Assembly (NCBI GenBank): GCA_036499395.1
Contig: DASYDW010000024.1
Coordinates: 1-64,000 of the forward strand
DNA: 64,000 nt
Reading direction: 5' to 3'
Source of the DNA: Pirellulales bacterium
GTDB lineage: Bacteria; Planctomycetota; Planctomycetia; Pirellulales; JACPPG01
Part shown: piece by piece, positions 1 to 9,820 of the stretch
Layout: each line of letters begins with the position of its first letter
Position numbering within the stretch: position 1 is the first letter of the stretch
Notes under the pieces: generated by a model
Database searches by the model: none
The model's input: only the letters and a program-made list of their open reading frames with translations
Told to the model about the DNA's origin: nothing
Made by a program: the position numbers and the translations under genes

Positions 1-472
1 CCAGTGCGACGACATCCAGCTTGATCGGATGCGACGCGTCAAACCATTTGCCGACGATCCCTTCGCCGTGCAGCCCTTCGATGACGTTCTGGACGCGATA
101 GCGCAGCGATTCGCCCACGCCACCGCCAGCGAGAAACAGGACCAGCCTTAGGCTGCTTCCCGACAGTTGGCTGAGCGGGCTTTCCATGACAGAAAGGATT
201 TCACGATTCGCAACTTCGCTGGCAGTTCCCTGACGAAACTTTCGCCAACCACGCAGCGCCGTGTCGCGATATTTCTTGAATCGCTCGCGTCGTTCCGAGC
301 CATGTGGCAAAAGCCAATCGCGCAGCCGGCGGATGCTCGCTCGTAATTCGAACGATCGTGGCGCCGGTGGTGGAGGCACGCGCCGCGACGAGAAATCGTG
401 GGAGGATCGTTCGTTGTTTGTCGTCGGTTGCACTGCATCCCCCTCACAAATCGTCGCACCGCGTTCCGGCAT
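1..472 (-). CDS. Probable glycosyltransferase, N-terminal part (cut by window edge)
   Basis: An uninterrupted minus-strand frame runs from an ATG at 472 off the left edge (157 codons visible). The first ~110 residues are polar and Arg/Pro-rich. From about residue 109 comes a hydrophobic beta strand followed by GGGVGESLRYRVQNVIEGL. That resembles the start of many GT-B glycosyltransferases, where a strand is followed by an 'RYRV-N--EGL' helix. The glycosyltransferase reading rests on this motif and on the polysaccharide genes that follow; the catalytic half is outside the window. It could instead be another protein with a Rossmann-like N-terminus. The gene is divergent from the methyltransferase at 918. 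Confidence 0.5.
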   Translation of the reverse strand, partial: MPERGATICEGDAVQPTTNNERSSHDFSSRRVPPPPAPRSFELRASIRRLRDWLLPHGSERRERFKKYRDTALRGWRKFRQGTASEVANREILSVMESPLSQLSGSSLRLVLFLAGGGVGESLRYRVQNVIEGLHGEGIVGKWFDASHPIKLDVVAL

Positions 473-917
473 CGGTCTGCGGCAACACTCGTTGCGTCGA
501 GTGATTGCCACCGACTGGCTCGTCGCGGACTTCGACGGTCTGCCCACTAGTAACCGCCTGATTACCGCATGTTTGGGCGTTCGATCTTTGCCGCCAACTC
601 GACGATCGTCGCCAGATTCATGGCGCGATTCAGGTGCTAGCAGTGCCTCTCGGCCAGCCAAACGCCGCAAGTTTGTAGCCCATCCTCGTTGACGAGGTCA
701 ACACGGGATTCGCACCGTGGTGCTAGCATCCTGAACGTCGGCAAGCCTTGGTGGCGATCGCTGCACGCTACATTGGCGCTACCGGTAATTGAACGCGTAC
801 CGACGGTTGCCAATTTTTATGTGAAGCATTACGTTTGGCTGACAGTTGCCGGTGGTCAGTTCGGGATGCCACGGCGGGTCGAGCGAATATTGCCCCAAGC
901 GCCGAGCTTCCCGAATC
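473..917. other. Intergenic region between divergent genes
   Basis: About 445 bases separate the left-edge minus-strand gene from the methyltransferase on the plus strand. Open frames here are short and lack family resemblance. I see no RNA gene or clear hairpin terminator. It probably holds the two divergent promoters, but I cannot place them convincingly. Confidence 0.4.
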
Positions 918-1790
918 ATGAATCCCGCGTCACACGCCAAACGGAAGCAACCGCAATCTCCTCAACAACCCATGGCCGTTAACGTGCCGCATGAGGCTGC
1001 TCTCACGGGCACGCCACAGTTGGGCGTTACACAGTTCGACGCCCCCGCCGAGGTCGAAGCGACACGCGGATCGCAGACGCATTTGGAGTTCCTCCGCCAC
1101 CTGCATGTCACGCTTATGCCCCGGCTGTACCTCGAGATTGGCATCCGGCACGGCAACAGCCTGGTGCTGGCGACAGGCAAAGCCGTGGGCGTGGATCCGG
1201 CACCCGAAATTGGCACGACCCTTGGACCACAGTTCACCGTTATCCAGGAAACAAGCGATCAATTCTTTGCCGGCCGCGCCGATGAGTTGCTGCAACAACC
1301 GATCGATCTGGCGTTTATCGACGGCCTGCACTTGTTCGAGTTTGCGCTGCGCGACTTTATCAATATCGAACGGCGCTCTCACGCCGCGACCGTCGTGGTG
1401 TTCGACGATGTGTTTCCCGCCCACCCCCGACAAGCACAGCGAGATCGTGCGACGCGCGTCTGGACCGGCGATATCTGGAAGATTGCCGGTTGTTTGCGGC
1501 AGTTCCGACCGGATCTGGTGCTGATTCCGCTCGATACCTGGCCCACCGGTATGTTGCTGGTGCTGGGCTTGGATCAGCACCGGAGCGAATTAACAGAGCA
1601 CTACGACTCGATCGTCGACGAATTCGTCGCAAAGGCCGACGGTACCGTGCCGGCTGACGTGATTGACCGACAGGGGGCCTGGAATCCGGATGACCACCGC
1701 ATCGCTGAGTTACTCACTCAGGTGCGCAACAATCGGCAAGCTGTTGAGCCTGCAAAGGCGATGCAAAGCGTGCTGCCGTCGTGGCGGTGA
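918..1790 (+). CDS. Class I SAM-dependent methyltransferase family protein
   Basis: The central part has the shape of the Methyltransf_24 group: a strand and glycine-containing SAM loop (LYLEIGIRHGNSL), an acidic strand end (AVGVDPAPE), then DLAFIDGLHLFEFALRDF and VVVFDDVFP. The IDG-H and DD motifs are typical of methyltransferases found in polysaccharide and glycan clusters. The substrate is unknown; neighbours (GT2, sulfotransferase, O-antigen exporter) suggest sugar or glycan decoration. Start choice is uncertain: ATG at 918 gives 290 residues, an in-frame ATG at 972 gives 272, and neither has a good Shine-Dalgarno. The catalytic domain begins after residue 50 in either case. Confidence 0.75.
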   Translation: MNPASHAKRKQPQSPQQPMAVNVPHEAALTGTPQLGVTQFDAPAEVEATRGSQTHLEFLRHLHVTLMPRLYLEIGIRHGNSLVLATGKAVGVDPAPEIGTTLGPQFTVIQETSDQFFAGRADELLQQPIDLAFIDGLHLFEFALRDFINIERRSHAATVVVFDDVFPAHPRQAQRDRATRVWTGDIWKIAGCLRQFRPDLVLIPLDTWPTGMLLVLGLDQHRSELTEHYDSIVDEFVAKADGTVPADVIDRQGAWNPDDHRIAELLTQVRNNRQAVEPAKAMQSVLPSWR

Positions 1791-1825
1791 AGTTGCTGAC
1801 GTAAAGACGGTCAGAAAGGTAATCG

Positions 1826-2728
1826 ATGTCGCGCTACCGTTTGTCCGTGATCGTCGTCGCCTACAACATGGCGCGCGAGCTTCCTCGGACGATTCGTTCG
1901 TTATCGCCCCAGATGCAGCGGCGACTTTCCGCTGACGATTATGAAATACTGGTCGTCGACAACGGTTCTTCCCCGCCGTTCGACGAACGCACTTGCACGG
2001 GGTGGGGAGCAAATATCCGCACGCTGACGATCAGGAAACCGCGGATGTCGCCAGCCTCGGCCATCAACGAAGCCATTGCCCAGGCCCGGGGCGAGTTGAT
2101 CGGCGTTATGATCGATGGCGCGCGGATGGCCACGCCAGGCCTGTTGGCCAACGCGCTTTCGGCGGCGAATCTGTGCGTACGCCCTGTGATTGCGTCGTTC
2201 GGTTTTCATCTCGGGCCCGAAGTGCAGATGCAAAGCGTTGCCAAAGGATACAACCAAAGCATTGAGGACGATCTGCTCGAGAGCGCTCACTGGTATGAGG
2301 ACGGTTACCGACTATTCGATATCGGCGTATTCGCCGGGTCATCAGCGGCGGGCTGGTTTCAGCCGGTTTCGGAATCAAACGCGCTCTTTTTGCACGCGCC
2401 GTTATGGCGCGAGCTCCGAGGCTTCGACGAAGGGTTCGCCTCGGCCGGAGGCGGACTAGTGAATCTCGACACTTATGTCCGCGCTTGCGAGCTGCCTGCC
2501 AGCCAACTCATTGTCTTGCTGGGAGAAGGAACTTTTCACCAGGTGCATGGTGGCGTCGCCACGAACGCACGCGAGTCTCCCTGGCAAGTTTTTCATGACG
2601 AGTATGTGCGGTTGCGCGGCAAGAACTTCGCGCATCCTACGGCGCCGGCCTGGTATTTTGGCCAAATGCCGCCGCAAGCCCTGAAATCGGTCGAAACGTC
2701 GGCGCAAATCGCTGCCAACCGGCGTTAG
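1826..2728 (+). CDS. Glycosyltransferase family 2
   Basis: A 300-residue cytoplasmic enzyme expected to transfer a sugar from a nucleotide sugar to a growing glycan. The N-terminus is a classic GT-A fold: LSVIVVAYNMARELPRTIRS, then YEILVVDNGSS, with the aspartates of the nucleotide-binding region. AINEAIAQARGELIGVMIDGARM follows, where GT2 enzymes carry their acidic metal-binding motif (here IDG rather than the common DxD). The ATG is preceded by AGAAAGG at suitable spacing. It lies 35 bases after the methyltransferase on the same strand, so the two may be co-transcribed. The acceptor cannot be told from sequence. Confidence 0.85.
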   Translation: MSRYRLSVIVVAYNMARELPRTIRSLSPQMQRRLSADDYEILVVDNGSSPPFDERTCTGWGANIRTLTIRKPRMSPASAINEAIAQARGELIGVMIDGARMATPGLLANALSAANLCVRPVIASFGFHLGPEVQMQSVAKGYNQSIEDDLLESAHWYEDGYRLFDIGVFAGSSAAGWFQPVSESNALFLHAPLWRELRGFDEGFASAGGGLVNLDTYVRACELPASQLIVLLGEGTFHQVHGGVATNARESPWQVFHDEYVRLRGKNFAHPTAPAWYFGQMPPQALKSVETSAQIAANRR

Positions 2729-2743
2729 CATCCCACGGCCGAG

Positions 2744-3889
2744 CTAGGCGCACGCTTTGGCACGATGCCCGTCGGCTTCGAGGTCCTCGTGCTCGTCCGG
2801 CAACCGAGACGTGAAACGCACGCGGTTCGTTTCGAAAACGCCGCGCACGAATTGATAGCCGGCGCGAAATCCGGGAATATGCCCAAGCCATCGCCGCAAA
2901 ACGTTGCCGGGCAGCCCGGCCTCGACGCGCAACAGGCGTTCCTCGATGGCCGTGCTGTACTCAATTGAGCGCGTCAGGCGATCTTCTAACGCGGCAATAC
3001 GTGCGATCTGATCAACCGCAACGCGATCGATTTCCTGCATGCGCCGCATGTGCATCTGCTGGGCGGCACTCAAATTGGATAGGACCTCGCGCAGGCTTCG
3101 CTCGCGAGCTCGCACCAAATCGGGGGAAGCATTCGCCTGCCCCGGGAGCGCATTGCACGCTGCATCCACGTTCGAGGCCGCCGCAGTGTTTAACGAGGCG
3201 CGCGAGCGACCGAGTAGTTCCTCGTACAGGGCCAGGGCTTCACCAGCGGCAGGATCATCGCCTTCACGACTGTGACGCAGATAGGGATTCACCGCGTCCG
3301 TCGCGTCATCGCCAAATGGCAACTGCAAATGGGCGCACAAGCGTCGCAGGTGCGCTGTCAGAACTAGCGCAGGCTCGTCGTACGGAAACCAGAAGACCTC
3401 ACGCTCTTGCGAGATGTGCTGGAGCAGATGCCGATTGTACACCGTCCATAGCCGGAGTCCGGCGGCGATATCCAGTCCGTCGCGCACCGCGAGGCTCTGA
3501 GCCACCGCAAAGGGATGCCGAATCGTGGCCAGCAGCGCATACGCGGGCAAGTGCTGCGTCCAAGCCGGAAAGGTGATCGTCGTACGCGGATCCTTCCAGC
3601 CGTAAATCGGCCGCGTCGCGAATTGCGCCAGCGTGCGCTTGATCTGCTGATCGCACTCAGTGTTCCAGGTCAACTGGTCCGGAACGTTGCTCCAGCTTCC
3701 GCCGCTGTGCGCCAGAATTTGATCGTTGATGGCAACTACGTCGCGCGCTTCCCAGTGACCCGTCAAATTACTGGGCATCGGCTCGGTACAGAAATTCTCT
3801 CCCAGGTAAACGCCCAAACGGTGCAGGATGCGCGTAGCACAAGACGTACCACTGCGATGCATCCCCAACACAACGACACACTGATTCAT
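2744..3889 (-). CDS. Sulfotransferase family protein
   Basis: 381 residues. The first strand and loop, VVVLGMHRSGTS (residues 5-16), is the PAPS 5'-phosphosulfate-binding motif. A second PAPS contact appears in ATIRHPFAVAQSLAVRDGLD, with YGWKDPRTT between them. This fits bacterial Sulfotransfer_3-type enzymes that sulfate glycans or other small acceptors. After about residue 230 the protein runs into a predicted coiled-coil stretch (LREVLSNLSAAQQMHMRRM, then IARIAALEDRLTRSIEYST) and a basic tail, an extension beyond the catalytic fold that could mediate oligomerisation or membrane association. It converges on the GT2 gene with 15 bases between them. Confidence 0.85.
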   Translation of the reverse strand: MNQCVVVLGMHRSGTSCATRILHRLGVYLGENFCTEPMPSNLTGHWEARDVVAINDQILAHSGGSWSNVPDQLTWNTECDQQIKRTLAQFATRPIYGWKDPRTTITFPAWTQHLPAYALLATIRHPFAVAQSLAVRDGLDIAAGLRLWTVYNRHLLQHISQEREVFWFPYDEPALVLTAHLRRLCAHLQLPFGDDATDAVNPYLRHSREGDDPAAGEALALYEELLGRSRASLNTAAASNVDAACNALPGQANASPDLVRARERSLREVLSNLSAAQQMHMRRMQEIDRVAVDQIARIAALEDRLTRSIEYSTAIEERLLRVEAGLPGNVLRRWLGHIPGFRAGYQFVRGVFETNRVRFTSRLPDEHEDLEADGHRAKACA

Positions 3890-4387
3890 CGACGCCGACT
3901 CCTGGCCGAGGCCTGTTCGATATCTGGCAAAAACGAACGGACCTGCTCAGACAGCCATGCGCGAGTGAATGCGAACGAATTCGGAACGAAAAACCGACGA
4001 ACTGCGACGCCCCGTGCCGGAGAGAAATCGGGCCGCGAGGCACGATGTCCGGTCGTCGTCGAGGCGCGCCATGCGGATCGCGGCAAAATGCCGGTGCCGT
4101 CCGACGAGATGGCGCTCGCCAAGGTTCGATGTTCGCGTGAATACGTCACAGTAGCGCTCGGGCAAGGACGAGCTCCCATGAGCCCATCGTGGTACCGTGC
4201 CCCGGTCCGTCTCGGCCGCTTGCGCGAATGCGCTCACGTTCCCCGAACTGCCTTCTGACGTTCGCGCAAAGATAGCTCGACTTTGGATTTGGAAAAAGAC
4301 CAGTAGCCGCGATCAAGACTATGCCATTCGGCATAGCGGGCCTATCGGAGTAGCGGTCACGGGATGATCGCGTGAAACCACGCGCGC
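3890..4387. other. Intergenic region, no supported gene
   Basis: Nearly 500 bases lie between two minus-strand genes, the ABC ATPase and the sulfotransferase. Several frames are open on both strands, but their translations are Arg/Ser-rich with no recognisable domain, as expected for shadow frames in GC-rich DNA. A promoter for the sulfotransferase should lie at the low-numbered end. Confidence 0.4.
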
Positions 4388-5149
4388 TCACGCGGCTTGC
4401 GTCAGCGCTGCCTGGGTCGCTTGCTCGGTATAGGCGGCGATCACCTGCGCCGTTGGTCCTGCCAAGCGAATCGTGCCATGGTCGAGCCACAAGACGCGAT
4501 CGCACAACTGCGCCAAAGAGGACATGTCGTGGCTTACGATCACCACGGCCCGGGCGCTTGCTATCAATGCTTTCATCCGCGCGCGGGCCTTGGCCTGGAA
4601 TTCCATGTCGCCTGCGCTGAGCACTTCGTCGACGATCAAGATATCGGGTTCGATCGACGTTGAAATCGAAAATGCCAATCGCACCAGCATGCCGGCCGAG
4701 TAATAGCGCACCGGCACATCGAGAAAACGACCCAGTTCGCTGAACTCGGCAATCGGCTGCATCTTGGCGCGGATCGACTTCGGCGTTTCTCCCAGCAAAT
4801 AGCCGCGATACTTGATGTTGTCCCAGCCCGTCGCGTCCATCTCGAATCCCAGCGCGATATCGAACAACGAGCTGACATGCCCCTTCACGGTGCGCGTGCC
4901 GGCCGTGGGAGGATAAACGCCGGCCATCAGCTTCAACATGGTACTTTTGCCGGCGCCGTTATGGCCGATGATGCCGACACGTTCTCCTTCGGCAATCGAG
5001 AGGTTGATATTGTTCAGCGCCTTGACCAGGAACTGCGACGACGCCTGGCGGCGAAACATGCCGCGCAGAAGATACTCCTTGAAGCTGATTCGCCCGTGCT
5101 GCCGCACGACGAATTGCAGGCTGACGTCTTGCAGCGAAATCAAGGTCAT
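4388..5149 (-). CDS. O-antigen/polysaccharide ABC exporter, ATP-binding subunit (Wzt-like)
   Basis: 253 residues. Walker A is GHNGAGKST near residue 63; the signature region is YSAGMLVRLAFS, a degenerate 'SxGM' form typical of the polysaccharide/teichoic-acid export branch. Walker B is ILIVDEVLSAGD and the switch His is in VIVSHDMSS. The N-terminal 'VSLQF-VRQHGRISFKEYL' stretch is also characteristic of Wzt/TagH ATPases. The protein ends soon after the nucleotide-binding domain, so it lacks the C-terminal carbohydrate-binding domain of long Wzt proteins and should not itself select a capped chain end. It follows the permease gene by 85 bases on the same strand, and the two should form the exporter. 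Confidence 0.92.
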   Translation of the reverse strand: MTLISLQDVSLQFVVRQHGRISFKEYLLRGMFRRQASSQFLVKALNNINLSIAEGERVGIIGHNGAGKSTMLKLMAGVYPPTAGTRTVKGHVSSLFDIALGFEMDATGWDNIKYRGYLLGETPKSIRAKMQPIAEFSELGRFLDVPVRYYSAGMLVRLAFSISTSIEPDILIVDEVLSAGDMEFQAKARARMKALIASARAVVIVSHDMSSLAQLCDRVLWLDHGTIRLAGPTAQVIAAYTEQATQAALTQAA

Positions 5150-5234
5150 AGAAGTTCGGGCTCGTTTGTCAGTGCTGACAAGGAAGTACGTCGGAACATG
5201 TTCTTGGGAAGCGGCACAAAGCGAACTTCCGCGA

Positions 5235-6017
5235 TTACAGGTAAAAGATCATCTTCCGTTCGAATCGCAGCAACAGCAGGCATGCCACTCCGGCAGCCAC
5301 GGCCGCCGTTAATAATGCCGCGGCATACGCCGACACGGGGGGCAACTCGGCGTGAATCAACGGGGCGCGAATCAGCTCTAAATAGGCTGAGATCGGGTTG
5401 AACACCAGCACCCAGTTCAGGCCACGCTCACGCAATACGTTGGCCGGATACATGATCGGCGTAACATAGAACACGACTTGCAGCAGCACTTGAATCAGAT
5501 GTTGAATGTCTTGAAACAACACGTTCAACACGCCCATGCACACGGCCAACGACCAGGCAAGGATAAAAAACAGCGCCAGCGTCGGCACTAGGCTGATGAG
5601 TACCGGAATATTCCCGAATCCGTTCAAGCACCAGGAAAGCCCCAGCACGACGACCAGCCCTGCCAGTAGGTGAATGCTCGCCCCCAGCGTCGTGCGCAAC
5701 GGGTAAATCGCGAGCGGGGCCGGATGCTGCCGGATATACGACTCACCTTGCAGAAACGACTGACAGCCCTGCGTCATGACCGACGTTAAAAAGTTCCACG
5801 CCGTTAGCCCCGCCAGCAGATAGGGGGCGAACGTGCGAATTTCGACATTGAAAAGTTTGGCGAACACCGTGCATAGGACGACTGTCATCGACAGCGGAAG
5901 CAACAGCGACCAACCAAGCCCCAGTATCGAGTGCCGATAACAGCGCCGCAGGTCGACGCGCACCAGCGCCAGCCAGAAGTGCCGCAATCGCCAGATTTCT
6001 GTCACGTATCCTGTCAC
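5235..6017 (-). CDS. ABC-2 type polysaccharide exporter permease (Wzm-like)
   Basis: A roughly 260-residue inner-membrane protein with six hydrophobic segments. It begins with the cytoplasmic amphipathic lead 'LVRVDLRRCYRHSILGLGWSL' seen in O-antigen permeases (ABC2_membrane family), and has the conserved FYVTPIMYPANVL near the fifth segment. It pairs with the ATPase just downstream to export undecaprenyl-linked polysaccharide. Start uncertain: GTG at 6017 has GGTGGAG upstream, GTG at 6005 is also in frame, and an upstream TTG at 6098 would add 27 polar residues. Confidence 0.9.
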   Translation of the reverse strand: MTGYVTEIWRLRHFWLALVRVDLRRCYRHSILGLGWSLLLPLSMTVVLCTVFAKLFNVEIRTFAPYLLAGLTAWNFLTSVMTQGCQSFLQGESYIRQHPAPLAIYPLRTTLGASIHLLAGLVVVLGLSWCLNGFGNIPVLISLVPTLALFFILAWSLAVCMGVLNVLFQDIQHLIQVLLQVVFYVTPIMYPANVLRERGLNWVLVFNPISAYLELIRAPLIHAELPPVSAYAAALLTAAVAAGVACLLLLRFERKMIFYL

Positions 6018-6154
6018 GTAAGAGGGTCTCCACCCGCGACGATGAGGGGCAACGATTAACGATTGATGTGCGCGCTCGTGGCAGGCTGCCAGCGCCAACG
6101 ACTTGCGGTAATTTTTGCGATCGAAGACGGAACTCGCCTGCGAGATGTGACGGG

Positions 6155-6757
6155 TCAGGCGGCTTGCGAACAGATTTCAGATGTGCGCGACACTGTGACG
6201 AACTCCGCGTACGGTGGCAGGCTCTCGGTCGACAGGTCCGCGAGGCGTGGTAGCCGTGCATCCTTATCCGAAAGTATTGGCAGCGACAACGGCCAGTCGA
6301 TCGCCAGTTGCGGATCGTTCCAGATCACACCCACTTCACATTCCGGTCGATACAGATCGCTGCATTTGTAAGCCACGAGCGCCGTCGCCGACATGACACA
6401 AAAACCGTGAGCAAAGCCGGGAGGAACGTATATCTGCCGCCCGTTTTCCAGTGACAGGTCGTATGCGACCCAGCGCCCGAAGGTTGGCGAACCAACGCGT
6501 ACGTCCGCGACGACGTCATAGATTTGGCCGGCCAGGGCGTAAACCAACTTTCCCTGGCTGGCCGGATATTGCAGGTGCATGCCGCGCAACACACCGCGCC
6601 GCGACCAGGACAAATTGTCCTGAACCATCGCGCCCGGCAGTCCCAGCTCTTGATATCGATCCTGATTCCAGGTTTCGAGAAAGAAGCCTCGCGTATCACG
6701 AAACGTGCGAGGTTCGATCAACAGCACTCCGGGAAGGTCGGTCGATTGGGTTTTCAT
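6155..6757 (-). CDS. rfbC: dTDP-4-dehydrorhamnose 3,5-epimerase
   Basis: 200 residues in a cupin fold. RGFFLETWNQDRY, VQDNLSWSRRGVLRGMHLQ, GKLVYALAGQIYDVVADVR and VPPGFAHGFCVMS match the RmlC family, including the active-site His of GMHLQ and the Tyr-bearing YKCSDLY region. It epimerises C3 and C5 of dTDP-4-keto-6-deoxyglucose on the way to dTDP-L-rhamnose. The ATG at 6757 starts MKTQSTDLPGVLLIEP, the usual N-terminus of the family; upstream in-frame codons give no family resemblance. rfbB and rfbA lie divergently upstream. Confidence 0.93.
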   Translation of the reverse strand: MKTQSTDLPGVLLIEPRTFRDTRGFFLETWNQDRYQELGLPGAMVQDNLSWSRRGVLRGMHLQYPASQGKLVYALAGQIYDVVADVRVGSPTFGRWVAYDLSLENGRQIYVPPGFAHGFCVMSATALVAYKCSDLYRPECEVGVIWNDPQLAIDWPLSLPILSDKDARLPRLADLSTESLPPYAEFVTVSRTSEICSQAA

Positions 6758-7064
6758 GCGTGCTAGCAAAGCGGGGTGAAGCGGCGCCACGGTGAAAGCG
6801 AAAGCGCGGCGTCTTTCTGACAAAACCTGCCAGCAGCGTCCAGAGCAATTTTCGGCGCGCTGCTGTGCTGGCAACGATGCGCCAAACTTCGAAGTCATGG
6901 CCGCCCAACGATCTTGTAATGTTTCTGATTTCGCTGATATAAAGTTGCCCCGCATTTAACTTTGCCGGCTCAGTCATCGCGCGCAACGTCGCGCAATAGC
7001 CGGCAAGGCATTGACCCGGTTAGCGAACCATGGACGGCCGGCCGGCCCGGCAGGATCAACACCG

Positions 7065-8132
7065 ATGGCGACGGTTCTTGTCACAGGCGGCGCAGGCTTC
7101 ATCGGCAGTTGCTTCGTTCGACAATGGTTGAGCGAAGACTCCGATCACGTCGTCAATCTCGATAAACTCACGTACGCCGGCAATCTCGACTCGCTCGAAT
7201 CCGTGGCCAGCCATGCGCGACACACCTTTGTCGAGGGGGACATTAACGATCGCGAGTTAGTGACGCGACTGCTCGAAGAGCATCGCCCGCGGGCGATCGT
7301 GAATTTCGCCGCCGAGTCACACGTCGATCGTTCGATCGACGGTCCGGCCGAATTCGTGCAGACGAACGTCGTGGGCACGTTTCAACTATTGGATGCGGCG
7401 CGAACCTATTGGAATGCCTTGCCGCCTCGCGAGCGCACGCGATTTCGCTTCTTGCAGGTCTCGACCGACGAAGTCTACGGTTCGCTAGGGCGCACCGGGC
7501 AATTCACCGAGTCGACGCCCTATTCGCCGAATTCCCCCTACTCGGCCAGCAAGGCGGCCTGCGATCATTTCGTCCGCGCCTATCATCACACGTATGGGCT
7601 GCCGACGTTAATCACGAACTGCTCGAACAACTACGGACCGTATCAGTTTCCCGAGAAGCTGATCCCGCTCATGATCCTCAACGCCATCGAAGGCAAGGCG
7701 CTGCCGGTCTACGGCGACGGCCAACAGATTCGCGATTGGCTGTTTGTCGAGGATCATTGCCGGGCCATTCGCTGCGTGCTGGCGAAAGCGCCCCCTGGCG
7801 AAACCTATAACATCGGCGGCGATTGCGAACGGGCAAACCTGACGATCGTCGACGAAATCTGCACGCTCATCGATCGCTTGCTTCCCAAGCTACCGCACAC
7901 ACCTTGCCGGTCACTGATCACGCATGTGGCCGATCGCCCCGGACATGATCGCCGCTATGCGATCGACGCCACCAAGATTCGTCGCGACCTGGGGTGGCGG
8001 CCACAACAAGATTTCGAATCCGGACTGGCCCTGACCGTCGATTGGTATCTGGCCAATCGCACCTGGGTCGAACGTGTCACGAGTGGATCCTATCGTCGTC
8101 AACGCCTCGGTCTTCTTCGCGCGAGCGCCTGA
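7065..8132 (+). CDS. rfbB: dTDP-glucose 4,6-dehydratase
   Basis: 355 residues, an extended short-chain dehydrogenase. The NAD-binding TGGAGFIGS begins at residue 7. Family marks follow: [24 protein letters not shown], the catalytic YSASKA, and [20 protein letters not shown]. It converts dTDP-glucose to dTDP-4-keto-6-deoxyglucose, the branch point for rhamnose and other deoxysugars. The ATG at 7065 places the Rossmann loop at the expected distance. The stop codon is two bases before the rfbA start, so the two are translated from one message. Confidence 0.95.
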   Translation: MATVLVTGGAGFIGSCFVRQWLSEDSDHVVNLDKLTYAGNLDSLESVASHARHTFVEGDINDRELVTRLLEEHRPRAIVNFAAESHVDRSIDGPAEFVQTNVVGTFQLLDAARTYWNALPPRERTRFRFLQVSTDEVYGSLGRTGQFTESTPYSPNSPYSASKAACDHFVRAYHHTYGLPTLITNCSNNYGPYQFPEKLIPLMILNAIEGKALPVYGDGQQIRDWLFVEDHCRAIRCVLAKAPPGETYNIGGDCERANLTIVDEICTLIDRLLPKLPHTPCRSLITHVADRPGHDRRYAIDATKIRRDLGWRPQQDFESGLALTVDWYLANRTWVERVTSGSYRRQRLGLLRASA

Positions 8133-8134
8133 AA

Positions 8135-9058
8135 ATGCACACATCACGCTGCCCCAAAGGCATCATCCTGGCTGGCGGTTCGGGAACCCGGCTCTATCCG
8201 GTGACGATGGCCGTCAGCAAGCAATTGCTGCCCGTCTACGACAAGCCGATGATCTATTACCCGCTGTCGGTGCTGATGCTGGCCGGCATTCGCGAGGTTC
8301 TGCTGATCTCGACGCCCGAGGACATCGGCAATTTCGAACGGCTGCTGGGGGACGGCAGCCGGCTGGGTATCGACATTCGATATGCCGTGCAGCCCAAGCC
8401 CGAGGGATTGGCGCAGGCTTTTATCATCGGCCGTGAATTCATCGGCGATGATAACGTGTCGCTGGTCCTGGGCGATAACATTTTCTACGGTCACGGTTTC
8501 CAAAGCATGCTGGCCCGCGCCACGGGGCGCGCACATGGTGCGACGGTATTTGCGTACCAGGTGCGCGATCCGGAACGCTACGGCGTCGTGGAACTGGATG
8601 CAACGGGCAAGGCACTATCTCTGGAAGAGAAGCCAGCCCGGCCGCGCTCGAATATGGCAGTGACCGGTTTGTATTTCTACGACAACCAGGTCGTCGACAT
8701 CGCGGCGCAGCTTAAACCGTCGGCGCGGGGAGAATTGGAAATCACGGACGTTAACCGCGCCTACCTGGCCGATCGGTCGCTGCACGTCGAGTGTTTCGGC
8801 CGCGGATTCGCCTGGCTCGACACCGGCACGCATGAATCGTTAATCCAGGCCGCGAACTTCATCGAAACCGTCGAGCAGCGGCAAGGGCTGAAAATCGCTT
8901 GCCTCGAAGAAGTCGCCCACTACATGGGCTTCATCACCGCCGAAGAGCTACTGGCCTTGGCACATCCGCTGAAGAACAGCTATGGCGACTATCTGCGCCA
9001 CATCGCGGCCGAGTCCGAGAAAATTCGCCGCCGCCCGCCACTGCGCGTCGCGGGATAA
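8135..9058 (+). CDS. rfbA: Glucose-1-phosphate thymidylyltransferase
   Basis: 307 residues. The nucleotidyltransferase signature [16 protein letters not shown] begins near residue 9, followed by [31 protein letters not shown] carries the metal-binding Asp, and [21 protein letters not shown] and [17 protein letters not shown] complete the RmlA pattern. It makes dTDP-glucose from glucose-1-phosphate and dTTP, feeding RfbB. The ATG lies two bases after the rfbB stop. The fourth gene of the rhamnose pathway (rfbD) is not seen in this window. Confidence 0.95.
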   Translation: MHTSRCPKGIILAGGSGTRLYPVTMAVSKQLLPVYDKPMIYYPLSVLMLAGIREVLLISTPEDIGNFERLLGDGSRLGIDIRYAVQPKPEGLAQAFIIGREFIGDDNVSLVLGDNIFYGHGFQSMLARATGRAHGATVFAYQVRDPERYGVVELDATGKALSLEEKPARPRSNMAVTGLYFYDNQVVDIAAQLKPSARGELEITDVNRAYLADRSLHVECFGRGFAWLDTGTHESLIQAANFIETVEQRQGLKIACLEEVAHYMGFITAEELLALAHPLKNSYGDYLRHIAAESEKIRRRPPLRVAG

Positions 9059-9096
9059 ATACCCGCAACATCAGCGCGGGCCTGCTAACTCGGTTA

Positions 9097-9720
9097 CTAA
9101 GACCGCGGCGGTTGACGATCACCCGAGAGGTAATAGTCAGCGCAAATCGGGCACAGCGCATCGAACACTTGTTCCCTGGGGTGTTCGATCCAGGCGGGGA
9201 TCCAGTCCCAGCGGTCCTGATCGACCGCGTGGCGGAAACGCCGACAGTTAACGCAATTGCGCAACTGGTTGCGCTCGTCGCGGTACGCGGATTCTTCGCA
9301 GTCAGGCGATACGTTGCTCGGGTCATGCGGGCGTTCGACGTGCAACGAGTTAACGATCAACAGCTCGCCGTTGCGGCTAAGCGGCAAGACGCGCATGTGA
9401 AACTGCCGGAACATTTCAGGGCTCGAGCATTCGTACGCGTGCTCCCAAGGCCTTCCGGCGCGGCGGCACTCGGCAAAAACGATCATATAAAACGGTAGTA
9501 GCACGCGCCCGATTGCCGAACTGATCGACGCTCCCAATTCCCAGCGCATTGAGACATCGGGCTCGCCGCCGTTATCTTGAGAGAACAGAAACCAGGCCGG
9601 GTTCATGTAGGCCAGTGTGTTGTCCGGCCACAATCCCATGATCGAACCGGCGTGGTGCTCGAGTGCTGCCGGATTAAAGTCCTCCAGCAGCGAGCGAAAT
9701 TCGGGCGCGCAGCACAACAT
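9097..9720 (-). CDS. PAS-like domain protein with C-terminal paired-Cys motif
   Basis: 207 residues, soluble. The first ~150 residues read like a PAS sensor fold (SIMGLWPDNTLAYMNPAWFLFSQ is a typical PAS start). The C-terminus has CVNCRRFRHA, then DWIPAWIEHP, then ALCPICADYY. This CxxC...W...CPxC arrangement follows PAS domains in many bacterial sensor proteins and may bind metal or a cofactor. No kinase, GGDEF or HTH output is present, so any signalling must go through a partner. It converges on rfbA. Function unknown. Confidence 0.6.
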   Translation of the reverse strand: MLCCAPEFRSLLEDFNPAALEHHAGSIMGLWPDNTLAYMNPAWFLFSQDNGGEPDVSMRWELGASISSAIGRVLLPFYMIVFAECRRAGRPWEHAYECSSPEMFRQFHMRVLPLSRNGELLIVNSLHVERPHDPSNVSPDCEESAYRDERNQLRNCVNCRRFRHAVDQDRWDWIPAWIEHPREQVFDALCPICADYYLSGDRQPPRS

Positions 9721-9820
9721 GCAAAGTTCCTGGTGAAGCCTCTCGGGTCGCGATATCCCCGCCGCGACGACTCAATTATGCCGCTCTCACCACGAATCTG
9801 ACCAGACGAGGTGCTGATCG

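Noticed and set aside
930..1580. Long minus-strand frame opposite the methyltransferase
   Set aside because: The opposite strand has recognisable methyltransferase motifs; this frame has none.
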